Assembly: GCA_965367295.1 (NCBI GenBank)
Contig: CBDUHN010000047.1
Span: 1-23,150 of the forward strand
Reading direction: 5' to 3'
Origin: JAIVHA01 sp965367295
GTDB lineage: Bacteria > Pseudomonadota > Gammaproteobacteria > DSM-19610
DNA length: 23,150 bases
Part shown: piece after piece, positions 1-7,784 of the stretch
Position numbering within the stretch: the first letter of the stretch is position 1
Layout of the letters: every line of letters starts with the position of its first letter
The notes under the pieces: model-generated
The model's input: the letters and a program-made list of their open reading frames with translations, nothing else
Databases searched by the model: none
Told to the model about the DNA's origin: nothing
Position numbers and translations under genes: made by a program

Positions 1-533
1 TGGTGGTCATCATCGGCCTGCCGCTGTTCGGGGTCAGTCTCTACAACCGGCTGGTGTCGCTGCGTAACCAGGTGCAGAACGCCTGGCGCCAGATCGATGT
101 GCAACTCAAGCGGCGCCATGACCTGATCCCCAACCTGGTGGAGACGGTGAAGGATTACATGTCCTATGAACAGGAAACGCTGGAGAAGGTCATCCAGGCG
201 CGCAACCAGGCGGTCAGCGCTGCGACTCCGGAGCAGGCCATTGCCGCGGAAGGTGTGCTCGGCGGCATGATGGGTAAGCTGTTCGCGCTGATGGAGAACT
301 ACCCCGACCTCAAGGCCAATGAAAACGTCAACCGGCTCATGGAGGAGTTGAGTGGTACGGAAAATAAAATCTCCTTTGCCCGCCAGTTCTACAACGACAG
401 TGTCATGAGCCTGAATACCGCCATCGAATCCTTCCCTTCCAACCTCATTGCCGGCTGGTTCGGCTTCAAGCAGGCAAGCTACTTCGAGGTGCTGGAAACC
501 GAGATGGCGACGCCCCGGGTGGACCTGCGCTGA
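1..533 (+). CDS. lemA: LemA family protein, 5' end cut by window
   Basis: LemA proteins are small membrane-anchored, mostly alpha-helical proteins of uncertain biochemical role that are often encoded beside M48 metalloproteases. The reading frame begins at base 3 and ends with TGA at 531-533. A short hydrophobic stretch (VIIGLPLFGV) at the visible N-terminus looks like the end of the membrane anchor. It is followed by the family signature NAWRQIDVQLKRRHDLIPNL and then long amphipathic helices; the C-terminal part contains KISFARQFYND and the typical SFPSNLIAG. About 176 residues are visible against a usual length near 190, so only a few N-terminal residues are missing. The GTG at base 3 could in principle be a start, but it would leave an unusually short anchor. 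The next gene, an M48 protease, starts 45 bases downstream, and the two probably form an operon. Confidence 0.93.
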   Translation, partial: VVIIGLPLFGVSLYNRLVSLRNQVQNAWRQIDVQLKRRHDLIPNLVETVKDYMSYEQETLEKVIQARNQAVSAATPEQAIAAEGVLGGMMGKLFALMENYPDLKANENVNRLMEELSGTENKISFARQFYNDSVMSLNTAIESFPSNLIAGWFGFKQASYFEVLETEMATPRVDLR

Positions 534-578
534 CGGTTCGCATGGATTCGCCGGCTCGTCATTGTTGCGGGTCTGCTG

Positions 579-1676
579 ATGCGGCGTAGCTGTCCGGAAT
601 GTGGGGCCATCAATACCCGCGGCCACCTGTGCCGGATCTGTGGTGCGGCACTGGATAGCGTGGCGCATACCCGGTCGCGTCTGCAGGCAAAGTTGTTGCG
701 CCGCACCGATTTTCTGGCTGCCGCCCGCCAGAATGAACGTAACACGCGGCGGTTGGTGATCCTGCTACATGTCATCGCGGCCTGTCTTGGCTATCTGCTG
801 GGCTGGAACTTTCAGATCTGGGGTGGTGCCTGGCCAGAACAGGCAACCTCCATCTGGTTCTGGAGTGGGTGGGGGGTGACCGGTGCCCTGTTGATGCTGC
901 TGGTGAGTATGCTCTGGAGCTGGATCGCGTTGCGTCGGGGTGACCGTATCCTGCTGCGTATCGCCGGGGCGCAGGAAGTGAGTGCCACAGAGGAACCCGT
1001 GCTGCACAACGTGGTGGAGGAGATGGCGATTGCCGCCGGCCTGATCAAGCCACGGGTGTATATTCTCGAAACCGATGCCCTCAATGCCTTTGCCACTGGC
1101 CTGGATGTGCGCCATGCCGCTATCGGCGTGACCCGTGGGCTGCTCGATACGCTTGACCGCGAGGAGCTGCAGGCGGTGATCGGTCATGAGATGGGGCATA
1201 TCGTCAATCTGGATATCCGGTATGCCACGGCAGTCGGTGTCCTGGTGGGGCTGATTGCCCTGGTCAGTGATGGTGCCTTGCGCCTGCTGCGCTATTCTGG
1301 CGGACGTGGCAGCAGCCGTTCCGGGAACGACAGGAGTGGCGGCGGTGCGCTGGTGGCGCTGATGATACTGCTGCTATTCGCGGTGCTGGCGCCGCTGGCG
1401 GCCAGGCTTGTGCAGATGGCGGTATCCCGGCAGCGCGAATTTCTGGCCGACGCCACCAGTGTGCGCCTGACCCGCAACGCCCAGGGCATGGTTTCGGCGC
1501 TGGAAAAACTCGCACTTCATGCCAAGCCGTTCAAGGGTGCGAATCGCGCTACCCAGCATATGTTTATCGTGAACCCCTTCCGCAATTTTTCCGAACGGGC
1601 CACTTCATTGATGGCCACACATCCACCGCTGGCGCGGCGTATTGCCCGGTTGCGCAATCTGGGGAATGACATCTGA
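579..1676 (+). CDS. M48 family (HtpX-like) membrane zinc metalloprotease with N-terminal zinc ribbon
   Basis: This is a probable integral-membrane zinc endopeptidase acting on membrane or periplasmic substrates. The catalytic motif HEMGH lies at residues 203-207 and the third zinc ligand is expected in EFLAD (E287). Hydrophobic segments are near residues 57-78, 92-117, 214-237 and 256-281, the usual M48 topology with two helices before and two after the active-site helix. The C-terminal ATHPPLARRIARL is typical of the family. The unusual part is the N-terminus, where CPEC (C5, C8) and CRIC (C18, C21) form a four-cysteine zinc-ribbon-like module that classical HtpX lacks. The ATG at 579 is the first usable ATG in frame after a TGA at 531, and the zinc ribbon begins directly behind it, which supports this start although the ribosome binding site is weak. 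Its position behind lemA is a common pairing. Assigning it to htpX itself is not justified. Confidence 0.92.
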   Translation: MRRSCPECGAINTRGHLCRICGAALDSVAHTRSRLQAKLLRRTDFLAAARQNERNTRRLVILLHVIAACLGYLLGWNFQIWGGAWPEQATSIWFWSGWGVTGALLMLLVSMLWSWIALRRGDRILLRIAGAQEVSATEEPVLHNVVEEMAIAAGLIKPRVYILETDALNAFATGLDVRHAAIGVTRGLLDTLDREELQAVIGHEMGHIVNLDIRYATAVGVLVGLIALVSDGALRLLRYSGGRGSSRSGNDRSGGGALVALMILLLFAVLAPLAARLVQMAVSRQREFLADATSVRLTRNAQGMVSALEKLALHAKPFKGANRATQHMFIVNPFRNFSERATSLMATHPPLARRIARLRNLGNDI

Positions 1677-1737
1677 AGGCACGACAGGATTCTTCGGGGT
1701 CATGTGGTCATGGTGTTTGTCGATCATGGGCTAGAAT

Positions 1738-1765
1738 AAAACAAGGCGTGATGACCGCCTGTTTT
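1738..1765 (+). promoter_or_regulatory. Stem-loop directly before the glgP ribosome binding site
   Basis: AAAACAAGGCG (1738-1748) can pair with CGCCTGTTTT (1756-1765) with a single bulged A and a 7-base loop. The stem ends one base before the Shine-Dalgarno GAGGTG at 1766-1771. The A-rich left and T-rich right flanks make it resemble a weak terminator for the lemA-protease unit. It could equally be a leader structure of glgP. A -10-like TAGAAT lies at 1732-1737, but I found no matching -35. Confidence 0.4.
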
Positions 1766-1778
1766 GAGGTGCGGCAAG

Positions 1779-4280
1779 ATGAATGACCGGAAAGAGACCT
1801 TTCCCTACGAACGGCTGGGCATGAGCGCCGAGGCGGTACAGCGATCCCTGGCCAATCGCCTTGAATACGCAGTCGGGAAGGATTGTTATACCGCCAATCT
1901 GCGTGACTGGTGTCACAGTCTGTCCTATGTGTTGCGGGATCGCATGATCGAGCGCTGGATGTCCACCATGCGCAGCTATTACCGGGAAGATGCCAAGCGG
2001 GTGTATTACCTGTCGCTGGAGTTCCTGATTGGCCGTACCCTGTACAACAGCATTCTGAATATGTGTATCGAGCCGGAAACCCGTGAGGCGCTGCTCCAGT
2101 TTGGCCTCGATCTCGAAGAGATTCGCCAGCAGGAGCCCGATGCGGCGCTGGGTAATGGCGGCCTGGGCCGGCTTGCCGCCTGCTTTCTCGATTCCATGGC
2201 CACCCTGGGTCTGCCTGGCTACGGCTATGGTATTCGCTATGAATACGGCATGTTCAATCAGCGTATCGAGAACGGCTACCAGGTGGAGCATCCGGATAAC
2301 TGGCTGCGCTACGGCAATCCCTGGGAGTTTCCCCGTTCCGAAGTGCTGTACCCGGTGCGTTTCTACGGCAAGGTCGTGGATTATGTGAATGAGGTGGGCA
2401 AGTTGCGCCATCACTGGGTGGATGGCGAAGAGGTCATGAGCATGGCCTACGATACCCCCATCCCCGGCTATGGCTGCAACACCGTCAACAATATGCGCCT
2501 GTGGAGCGCCAAGTCGAGCCGCGAGTTCGATCTCAACTATTTCAACGAAGGCAACTACATCAAGGCTGTGGCCGACAAGAATGAGTCGGAGAATCTGTCC
2601 CGCGTGCTGTACCCGGACGACACGACCGTGATGGGGCGCGAGCTGCGCCTGAAGCAGCAGTATTTCTTCGTCAGTGCATCTTTGCAGGATATCCTGTTTC
2701 GCTACTGCAAGTTTCATGGTGGTTTTAGCGAGTTTCCCGACAAGGTGGCGATTCAGCTCAACGATACCCATCCAGCCATTGCCATTCCGGAACTCATGCG
2801 CCTGTTGATGGACGTGCATGATCTTGGTTGGGATGAGGCCTGGAGTATCAGCAAGCGTACCTTTTCCTATACCAATCACACGATCATGCCCGAGGCGCTG
2901 GAGACCTGGCCGGTGAGCCTGATCAGCCGCATGCTGCCGCGCCACATGCAGATCATCTACGAAATCAATCGCCGTTTCCTGGATGACGTACGGCACCGCA
3001 ATCCGGGTGATACGGGGCTGGTGGCGCGTGTGTCACTCATCGATGAGCGGGGAGAGCGACATCTGCGCATGGCAAACCTGGCCATTGTCGGCAGTCATAC
3101 GGTTAATGGTGTGGCCAGCTTGCATACGGATATCATCCGGGAAACGATCTTTGCTGATTTTCATCGTCTGCAGCCGGAGCAGATCATAAATGTCACCAAC
3201 GGCGTCACCCAGCGGCGCTGGATAAATCAGGCCAATCCGCCGCTGTCGTCGCTGATCAGTGAACGCATTGGTCGCGGCTGGCTGACGGATCTGCGCGAGC
3301 TGAAGCGCCTGGAGCCGTTGGCGGATGATGCCGAATTCCGTATGGCCTTTCGCCGGGCCAAGCAGGCAAACAAGCAGCGGCTTGCCGCCTTGATCCGCTG
3401 TAACCTGCAGATCGAGGTCAATCCGGACTCGCTGTTCGATGTGCAGATCAAGCGTATCCATGAATACAAACGCCAGTTATTGAACCTGCTGCATGTGATC
3501 CATCTCTACGATCGCATGCGTGCGGAGCCCAATGCCGAGTGGGTGTCGCGCACCGTGATTTTTTCCGGCAAGGCGGCGCCCGGTTACGACATGGCCAAAC
3601 GCATCATCAAGCTGATACATGATGTGGCGGATGTGATCGATCATGATCCCCATATCGGGGATCGGCTGAGGGTGGTATTCATTCCCAATTACGATGTCAC
3701 CACCGCGACGGATATTATCCCGGCGGCGGATCTTTCCGAGCAGATCTCGATGGCGGGCACCGAGGCATCAGGTACCGGCAATATGAAATTGTCGCTCAAT
3801 GGTGCGCTGACCATTGGCACCCTGGATGGGGCCAATGTGGAGATCTGCGAGGCGGTCGGAGAAGAGAATATGTTTCTCTTTGGTCTGGATCGGGAGCAGG
3901 CGGTGCATGCGCGAGCGGAAGGTTATGATCCGGTCAGTTGTGTGCAGGCCAATATGGCGCTGTCAAAGGTGCTACGCCAGATACACGACGGGTTTTTCTC
4001 ACCGGAGGAGCTGGAGCGGCATCGCCCCATTGTGGATGCCCTGACGCAAGAGGATCGTTACCTTTTATGCGCCGATTTCGAGAGTTACCTGCTGGCGCAG
4101 GAGAAGGTGGCCGAGCTGTATCGCCAGCCCGATGACTGGACGCGGCGCGCCATTCTCAATGTGGCCCGTATGGGCCGTTTTTCCAGTGACCGGGCCATTC
4201 ATGAATACGCCAGGCGGATCTGGAAGGTGAAGCCGGTATCGCAGGATGGGCAGGATGTGCGTGCTAACTGCGGTGGCTAG
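1779..4280 (+). CDS. glgP: Glycogen/maltodextrin phosphorylase (GT35)
   Basis: This pyridoxal-phosphate enzyme cleaves alpha-1,4-glucans with phosphate to release glucose-1-phosphate, in cytoplasmic glycogen or maltodextrin breakdown. The protein has 833 residues, close to the usual 800-840. Family landmarks appear in order: YLSLEFLIGRTL, ALGNGGLGRLAACFLDS, NDTHPAIAIPELMR, TNHTIMPEALETWP, KRIHEYKRQLLN, and the cofactor motif EASGTGNMKLSLNGA, in which K670 is the expected Schiff-base lysine. I chose the ATG at 1779 because GAGGTG sits 7 bases upstream; a TTG five codons earlier is in frame but lacks support. No other glg or mal gene is nearby. The gene is convergent with rho. The sequence alone does not separate glycogen phosphorylase from maltodextrin phosphorylase. 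Confidence 0.95.
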   Translation: MNDRKETFPYERLGMSAEAVQRSLANRLEYAVGKDCYTANLRDWCHSLSYVLRDRMIERWMSTMRSYYREDAKRVYYLSLEFLIGRTLYNSILNMCIEPETREALLQFGLDLEEIRQQEPDAALGNGGLGRLAACFLDSMATLGLPGYGYGIRYEYGMFNQRIENGYQVEHPDNWLRYGNPWEFPRSEVLYPVRFYGKVVDYVNEVGKLRHHWVDGEEVMSMAYDTPIPGYGCNTVNNMRLWSAKSSREFDLNYFNEGNYIKAVADKNESENLSRVLYPDDTTVMGRELRLKQQYFFVSASLQDILFRYCKFHGGFSEFPDKVAIQLNDTHPAIAIPELMRLLMDVHDLGWDEAWSISKRTFSYTNHTIMPEALETWPVSLISRMLPRHMQIIYEINRRFLDDVRHRNPGDTGLVARVSLIDERGERHLRMANLAIVGSHTVNGVASLHTDIIRETIFADFHRLQPEQIINVTNGVTQRRWINQANPPLSSLISERIGRGWLTDLRELKRLEPLADDAEFRMAFRRAKQANKQRLAALIRCNLQIEVNPDSLFDVQIKRIHEYKRQLLNLLHVIHLYDRMRAEPNAEWVSRTVIFSGKAAPGYDMAKRIIKLIHDVADVIDHDPHIGDRLRVVFIPNYDVTTATDIIPAADLSEQISMAGTEASGTGNMKLSLNGALTIGTLDGANVEICEAVGEENMFLFGLDREQAVHARAEGYDPVSCVQANMALSKVLRQIHDGFFSPEELERHRPIVDALTQEDRYLLCADFESYLLAQEKVAELYRQPDDWTRRAILNVARMGRFSSDRAIHEYARRIWKVKPVSQDGQDVRANCGG

Positions 4281-4290
4281 CGCATGTGCG

Positions 4291-4322
4291 GGGCGGGTTC
4301 AGGTGTGAGGCTGAACCCGCCC
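4291..4322. terminator. Inverted repeat between convergent glgP and rho, probable bidirectional terminator
   Basis: GGGCGGGTTCA (4291-4301) and TGAACCCGCCC (4312-4322) are perfect 11-base complements around a 10-base loop. The stem begins 10 bases after the glgP stop and 17 bases after the rho stop. Neither side has a T tract, so intrinsic termination may be inefficient, but position and symmetry fit a shared 3'-end structure for both transcripts. Confidence 0.6.
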
Positions 4323-4339
4323 GGGTCACGGGGCCAGGA

Positions 4340-5596
4340 TCAGCGCTTCATGGAGTCGAAAAACTCATTGTTGGTCTTGGTGACCTTGAGGCGATCAAGC
4401 AGGAATTCCATGGCGGCCAGCTCTTCCATGGGGTGCAGCAGCTTGCGCAGGATCCAGATTTTCTGTAACTCGTCGGGCTTGGTGAGCAACTCTTCGCGGC
4501 GGGTGCCGGAGCGGTTGATGTTGATGGCGGGGTAGACACGCTTCTCGGCAATCTTGCGGTCCAGGTGGATTTCCATGTTGCCGGTACCCTTGAACTCCTC
4601 GTAGATGACATCGTCCATACGGGAACCGGTTTCCACCAGGGCGGTGGCGATAATGGTCAGCGAGCCACCTTCCTCTATGTTGCGGGCGGCGCCGAAGAAG
4701 CGCTTCGGGCGGTGCAGGGCGTTGGCGTCTACACCACCGGTGAGCACTTTGCCGGAGGAGGGGATCACGGTGTTGTAGGCGCGCGCCAGGCGGGTGATGG
4801 AATCGAGCAGGATCACCACGTCGCGCTTGTGCTCCACCAGGCGCTTGGCCTTTTCGATGACCATCTCGGCAACCTGTACATGGCGGCTGGCCGGCTCGTC
4901 AAAGGTGGAGGAGACCACTTCGCCGCGTACCGAGCGCGCCATTTCCGTCACTTCCTCAGGGCGTTCGTCGATGAGCAACACGATCAGGTAACACTCGGGG
5001 TGGTTAGCGGCGATACTCTGCGCCACGTTCTGCAGCAGCATGGTCTTGCCGGCCTTGGGCGGCGAGACGATCAGCCCGCGCTGGCCCTTGCCAATGGGTG
5101 CGGCCAGGTCGATGACCCGCGGGGTGATGTCCTCGGTGCTGCCGTTGCCCAGTTCCAGCTGCATGCGCTGGTTGGCGTGCAGCGGGGTGAGGTTCTCGAA
5201 CATGACCTTGTTCTTGGCATTTTCCGGTGGCTCGTAGTTGATCTCGTTGACCTTGAGCAGGGCGAAGTAGCGTTCGCCTTCCTTCGGTGGACGAATCTTG
5301 CCGGATACCGTGTCACCGGTACGCAGACTGAAACGACGTATCTGGCTGGGCGAGACATAGATGTCGTCGGGTCCGGCCAGGTAGGAGCTGTCCGCGGAAC
5401 GCAGGAATCCGAAGCCGTCCTGGAGGATTTCCAGTACACCGTCACCGAAGATGTCCTCGCCGCTCTTGGCGTGGGACTTCAGGATGGAAAAGATAACGTC
5501 CTGTTTGCGGGAGCGGGCAGTGCCTTCGATGCCCATGTCCTGGGCGATCTGGATGACTTCGGCGGCGGAGTTCTTCTTGAGTTCGGTCAGATTCAT
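4340..5596 (-). CDS. rho: Transcription termination factor Rho
   Basis: Rho is a hexameric RNA-dependent ATPase that binds nascent untranslated RNA and terminates transcription. The 418 residues match the E. coli length almost exactly, and key positions keep E. coli numbering. The RNP1-type motif DGFGFLR is in the N-terminal cold-shock-like RNA-binding domain (residues 60-66). The Walker A motif PPKAGKT carries K181 and K184, the catalytic glutamate E211 starts ERPEE, and the Walker B aspartate D265 lies in VILLDSITRLARAYN. The secondary RNA-binding K/R-rich loop and GSRMDDVIYEEFKGTGN follow. The start is the ATG at 5596; the Shine-Dalgarno is weak. trxA lies upstream on the same strand with a 159-base gap, the arrangement seen in E. 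coli, where the rho leader takes part in autoregulation. No leader peptide could be identified here. Confidence 0.98.
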   Translation of the reverse strand: MNLTELKKNSAAEVIQIAQDMGIEGTARSRKQDVIFSILKSHAKSGEDIFGDGVLEILQDGFGFLRSADSSYLAGPDDIYVSPSQIRRFSLRTGDTVSGKIRPPKEGERYFALLKVNEINYEPPENAKNKVMFENLTPLHANQRMQLELGNGSTEDITPRVIDLAAPIGKGQRGLIVSPPKAGKTMLLQNVAQSIAANHPECYLIVLLIDERPEEVTEMARSVRGEVVSSTFDEPASRHVQVAEMVIEKAKRLVEHKRDVVILLDSITRLARAYNTVIPSSGKVLTGGVDANALHRPKRFFGAARNIEEGGSLTIIATALVETGSRMDDVIYEEFKGTGNMEIHLDRKIAEKRVYPAININRSGTRREELLTKPDELQKIWILRKLLHPMEELAAMEFLLDRLKVTKTNNEFFDSMKR

Positions 5597-5712
5597 AGTG
5601 GTTGATTCTTGCGTTGCGGGTTTGATTGGATGCCAGGCGGGACGGTTTTATGCGCTGGGAGCGGGTTTGTATTTGCCGTAACGAGTCTGGTATTCAGGGA
5701 TGTCGGTCGTTT

Positions 5713-5744
5713 ACGGGGCAGCCGCGGATGTGTGACTGCCCCGT
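5713..5744 (-). terminator. Stem-loop downstream of trxA
   Basis: ACGGGGCAG (5713-5721) and CTGCCCCGT (5736-5744) are perfect 9-base complements with a 14-base loop. The structure starts 11 bases past the trxA stop in the minus-strand transcript and lies in the trxA-rho gap. No T tract follows, so it may attenuate read-through into rho or stabilise the trxA 3' end rather than act as a strong terminator. Confidence 0.5.
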
Positions 5745-5755
5745 ATCTTCTGTAG

Positions 5756-6082
5756 TTATAGGTTGCTGTCGATGAAGGCGGTCAACTGTGACTTGGACAG
5801 GGCGCCTACCTTGGTTGCTTCTACATTACCGCCCTTGAACAGCATCAGGGTCGGGATGCCGCGGATGCCATATTTCGGCGGGGTTTGCGGGTTTTCATCG
5901 ATATTGAGTTTGGCGATTCTGATCTTGCCCTGATATTCATCCGCAATCTCATTGAGAATGGGGGCGATCATCTTGCAGGGGCCACACCATTCGGCCCAGT
6001 AATCTACCAGCACGGGTTCGGCGGAGCCGAGGACTTCCTGTTCAAAATTGTCATCGGTTACATAGACAATGCTTTCACTCAC
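5756..6082 (-). CDS. trxA: Thioredoxin 1
   Basis: This is a small cytoplasmic dithiol-disulfide oxidoreductase that is kept reduced by thioredoxin reductase and donates electrons to ribonucleotide reductase and many other proteins. The protein has 108 residues, the normal size. The active site WCGPC is at residues 32-36, the cis-proline is in GIPTLM (P77), and the buried aspartate is in VLVDYWA (D27). Translation begins at a GTG at 6082: the Shine-Dalgarno AGGAGG (minus strand, 6092-6097) is nine bases upstream and no in-frame ATG is better placed. It is divergent from rhlB and upstream of rho, matching the enterobacterial order. Confidence 0.98.
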   Translation of the reverse strand: MSESIVYVTDDNFEQEVLGSAEPVLVDYWAEWCGPCKMIAPILNEIADEYQGKIRIAKLNIDENPQTPPKYGIRGIPTLMLFKGGNVEATKVGALSKSQLTAFIDSNL

Positions 6083-6408
6083 TGTATCTAGCCTCCTGCA
6101 TGCAGGTCTTGGTTCGGGTATGGACGGAGTACGCCGGTAAGCGGTGTATTACAATCAGGTCGGGGTGTTGTGTGTGGATATTGCCGCCTGATGAACGGCG
6201 CAGCTACTGGCGGAATTCCGTGCGCGCGACTCGGTTATGATGCGATCGGGGTTCCTGTGGCTACACCGGAAACGGACTGCTTGCTCGGGTATCTGGATTG
6301 TTGAACAGGTAGCGGGTGTTGCCGCGTCCGCAACGGTTGTAATTTGAGCCTAAATCTCATCGCATTTCAAGTCCAAAGCGCACCGCATTTCAGGTATGCT
6401 AGGCGACC
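6083..6408. other. Divergent trxA/rhlB intergenic region, 326 bases, no gene seen
   Basis: This gap must hold the promoters of both trxA and rhlB, but I could not find a convincing -35/-10 pair for either. The only internal structure noticed is a short direct repeat, CGCATTTCA, at 6361-6369 and 6384-6392, 23 bases apart and just upstream of rhlB. No ORF with coding character, tRNA or REP core is present. Confidence 0.6.
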
Positions 6409-7704
6409 ATGTCAAATGATCATCTAAGCGATACCCAGTTCTCTCATTTCAATCTGCCTGCGAAATTGATGCAGGGTATTGAAGATGCAGGTTTTTCGGC
6501 CTGCACCCCGATACAGGCCCTGACCCTGCCCATTGCCCTTGAGGGGCACGATGTGGCCGGTCAGGCCCAGACCGGTACCGGCAAGACAGCGGCGTTTCTG
6601 GTGGCACTCTATGCGCACCTGCTGCGCCATCCGGACGATAATCCGCAGCGCAAGCTCAGCCAGGTGCGTGCCCTGGTGCTGGCGCCGACCCGCGAACTGG
6701 CCATCCAGATTCACCGCGACGCCGAGGTGCTCGGCAAACACAGCGGCCTCAAGCTGGGGCTGGCCTACGGCGGTACCGATTATGACAAGCAGCGCCAGCA
6801 ACTGGTGGACGGCGTTGATATCCTGATCGGTACCCCGGGCCGCATCATCGACTATTTCAAGCAGCATGTGTTCGACCTGCGTGCCGCCCAGGTGGTGGTG
6901 CTGGATGAGGCGGACCGCATGTTCGACCTCGGTTTTATCAAGGATATCCGTTTTCTGCTGCGCCGCTGCCCCACACCTGACCAGCGCCTCGGTCTGCTGT
7001 TTTCCGCCACCCTGTCCCACCGGGTACAGGAACTGGCCTACGAACACATGAACAATCCGCAGCGGGTTGCCGTGGAAACGGAGAATGTCACCGCTGACCG
7101 GGTGCGCCAGGCCCTGTATCACACCGCCAACGAGGAGAAGATCCCGTTGCTGCTGGGCCTGTTCCGGCACATGGCCCCTCACCGCAGTATCGTGTTCGTC
7201 AATACCAAGCGCGATGCCGACCGGGTCTGGGCCTATCTGGAGGGCAATGGCATCAAGACCGCGGTGCTGTCCGGAGATGTGCCGCAGAAGAAGCGCCAGT
7301 CGCTGTTGCGCCAGTTTCAGGAGGGCGAACTGCCGGTGCTGGTGGCCACCGACGTGGCGGCGCGCGGGCTGCATATCGAACAGGTCAGTCATGTATTCAA
7401 CTATGATCTGCCGCAGGATGCCGAGGATTATGTCCATCGCATCGGCCGCACCGCCCGCATCGGTACCGATGGTGATGCCATCAGCTTCGCCTGCGAAAAA
7501 TACGTCTACTCCCTGCCGGAGATCGAGGAATATATCGGTCACAAGATTCCCGTGGAGGCAGTGACCGAGGAATTGCTGGCGAAGGACCTTGCGCCGCCCG
7601 TGAAAATGGAGCGTCGTCCCCCCGTCGGGCGGGGGCAGCAGAACAGCCGGAGCCGTGCCTCAGGCGATCGTGGCAAGCCGCCACACCGCCGGCGTGCGCC
7701 TTAG
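6409..7704 (+). CDS. rhlB: DEAD-box ATP-dependent RNA helicase RhlB
   Basis: RhlB unwinds RNA and in enterobacteria is the helicase of the RNase E degradosome. The order of motifs is complete. The Q motif has F11 and Q36 (FSACTPIQALTLP), and motif I is AQTGTGKT at 53-60. PTRELAIQ and the GG motif follow, then DEAD at 166-169, SAT in LLFSATLS, and motif VI HRIGRTAR at 343-350. The N-terminus (SDTQFSHFNLPAKLMQGIEDAGF) resembles E. coli RhlB rather than RhlE or SrmB, and the chromosomal position opposite trxA agrees. The 431-residue protein ends in a short Arg/Pro/Gly-rich basic tail, as expected for RNA binding. The start is the ATG at 6409 with a weak AGG upstream. Confidence 0.93.
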   Translation: MSNDHLSDTQFSHFNLPAKLMQGIEDAGFSACTPIQALTLPIALEGHDVAGQAQTGTGKTAAFLVALYAHLLRHPDDNPQRKLSQVRALVLAPTRELAIQIHRDAEVLGKHSGLKLGLAYGGTDYDKQRQQLVDGVDILIGTPGRIIDYFKQHVFDLRAAQVVVLDEADRMFDLGFIKDIRFLLRRCPTPDQRLGLLFSATLSHRVQELAYEHMNNPQRVAVETENVTADRVRQALYHTANEEKIPLLLGLFRHMAPHRSIVFVNTKRDADRVWAYLEGNGIKTAVLSGDVPQKKRQSLLRQFQEGELPVLVATDVAARGLHIEQVSHVFNYDLPQDAEDYVHRIGRTARIGTDGDAISFACEKYVYSLPEIEEYIGHKIPVEAVTEELLAKDLAPPVKMERRPPVGRGQQNSRSRASGDRGKPPHRRRAP

Positions 7705-7710
7705 GTGTGG
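7681..7710 (+). terminator. Stem-loop spanning the rhlB stop codon
   Basis: CCACACC (7681-7687) pairs with GGTGTGG (7704-7710). Inside it GGCG (7691-7694) pairs with CGCC (7697-7700) around a TG centre, leaving 3x3 internal loops. The TAG stop (7702-7704) lies within the structure. No T tract follows, so this is a probable 3'-end hairpin and not a demonstrated terminator. Confidence 0.4.
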
Positions 7711-7724
7711 AAAGTGCGCCTGAC

Positions 7725-7753
7725 TTCGTATTGTAAACACCGGCAGCCATAAT
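7725..7753 (+). promoter_or_regulatory. Possible sigma-70 promoter of the gsp genes
   Basis: TTCGTA (7725-7730) and CATAAT (7748-7753) are separated by 17 bases; the -10 matches five of six consensus positions and the -35 only three. Transcription would begin about 25 bases before the gspC start. It lies in the 80-base gap after rhlB, where a promoter is needed if the gsp genes are transcribed separately. Confidence 0.3.
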
Positions 7754-7784
7754 AAGAGCCGCGCCGCATGCGTGCCCAATATAG

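Noticed and set aside
1731..2996. 421-codon minus-strand open frame
   Set aside because: It is antisense to glgP, which has complete family motifs in the plus frame.
6344..6400. Possible rhlB promoter using TTGAGC or TATGCT
   Set aside because: Neither element has a partner at 16-18 bases spacing, so I do not report a promoter.
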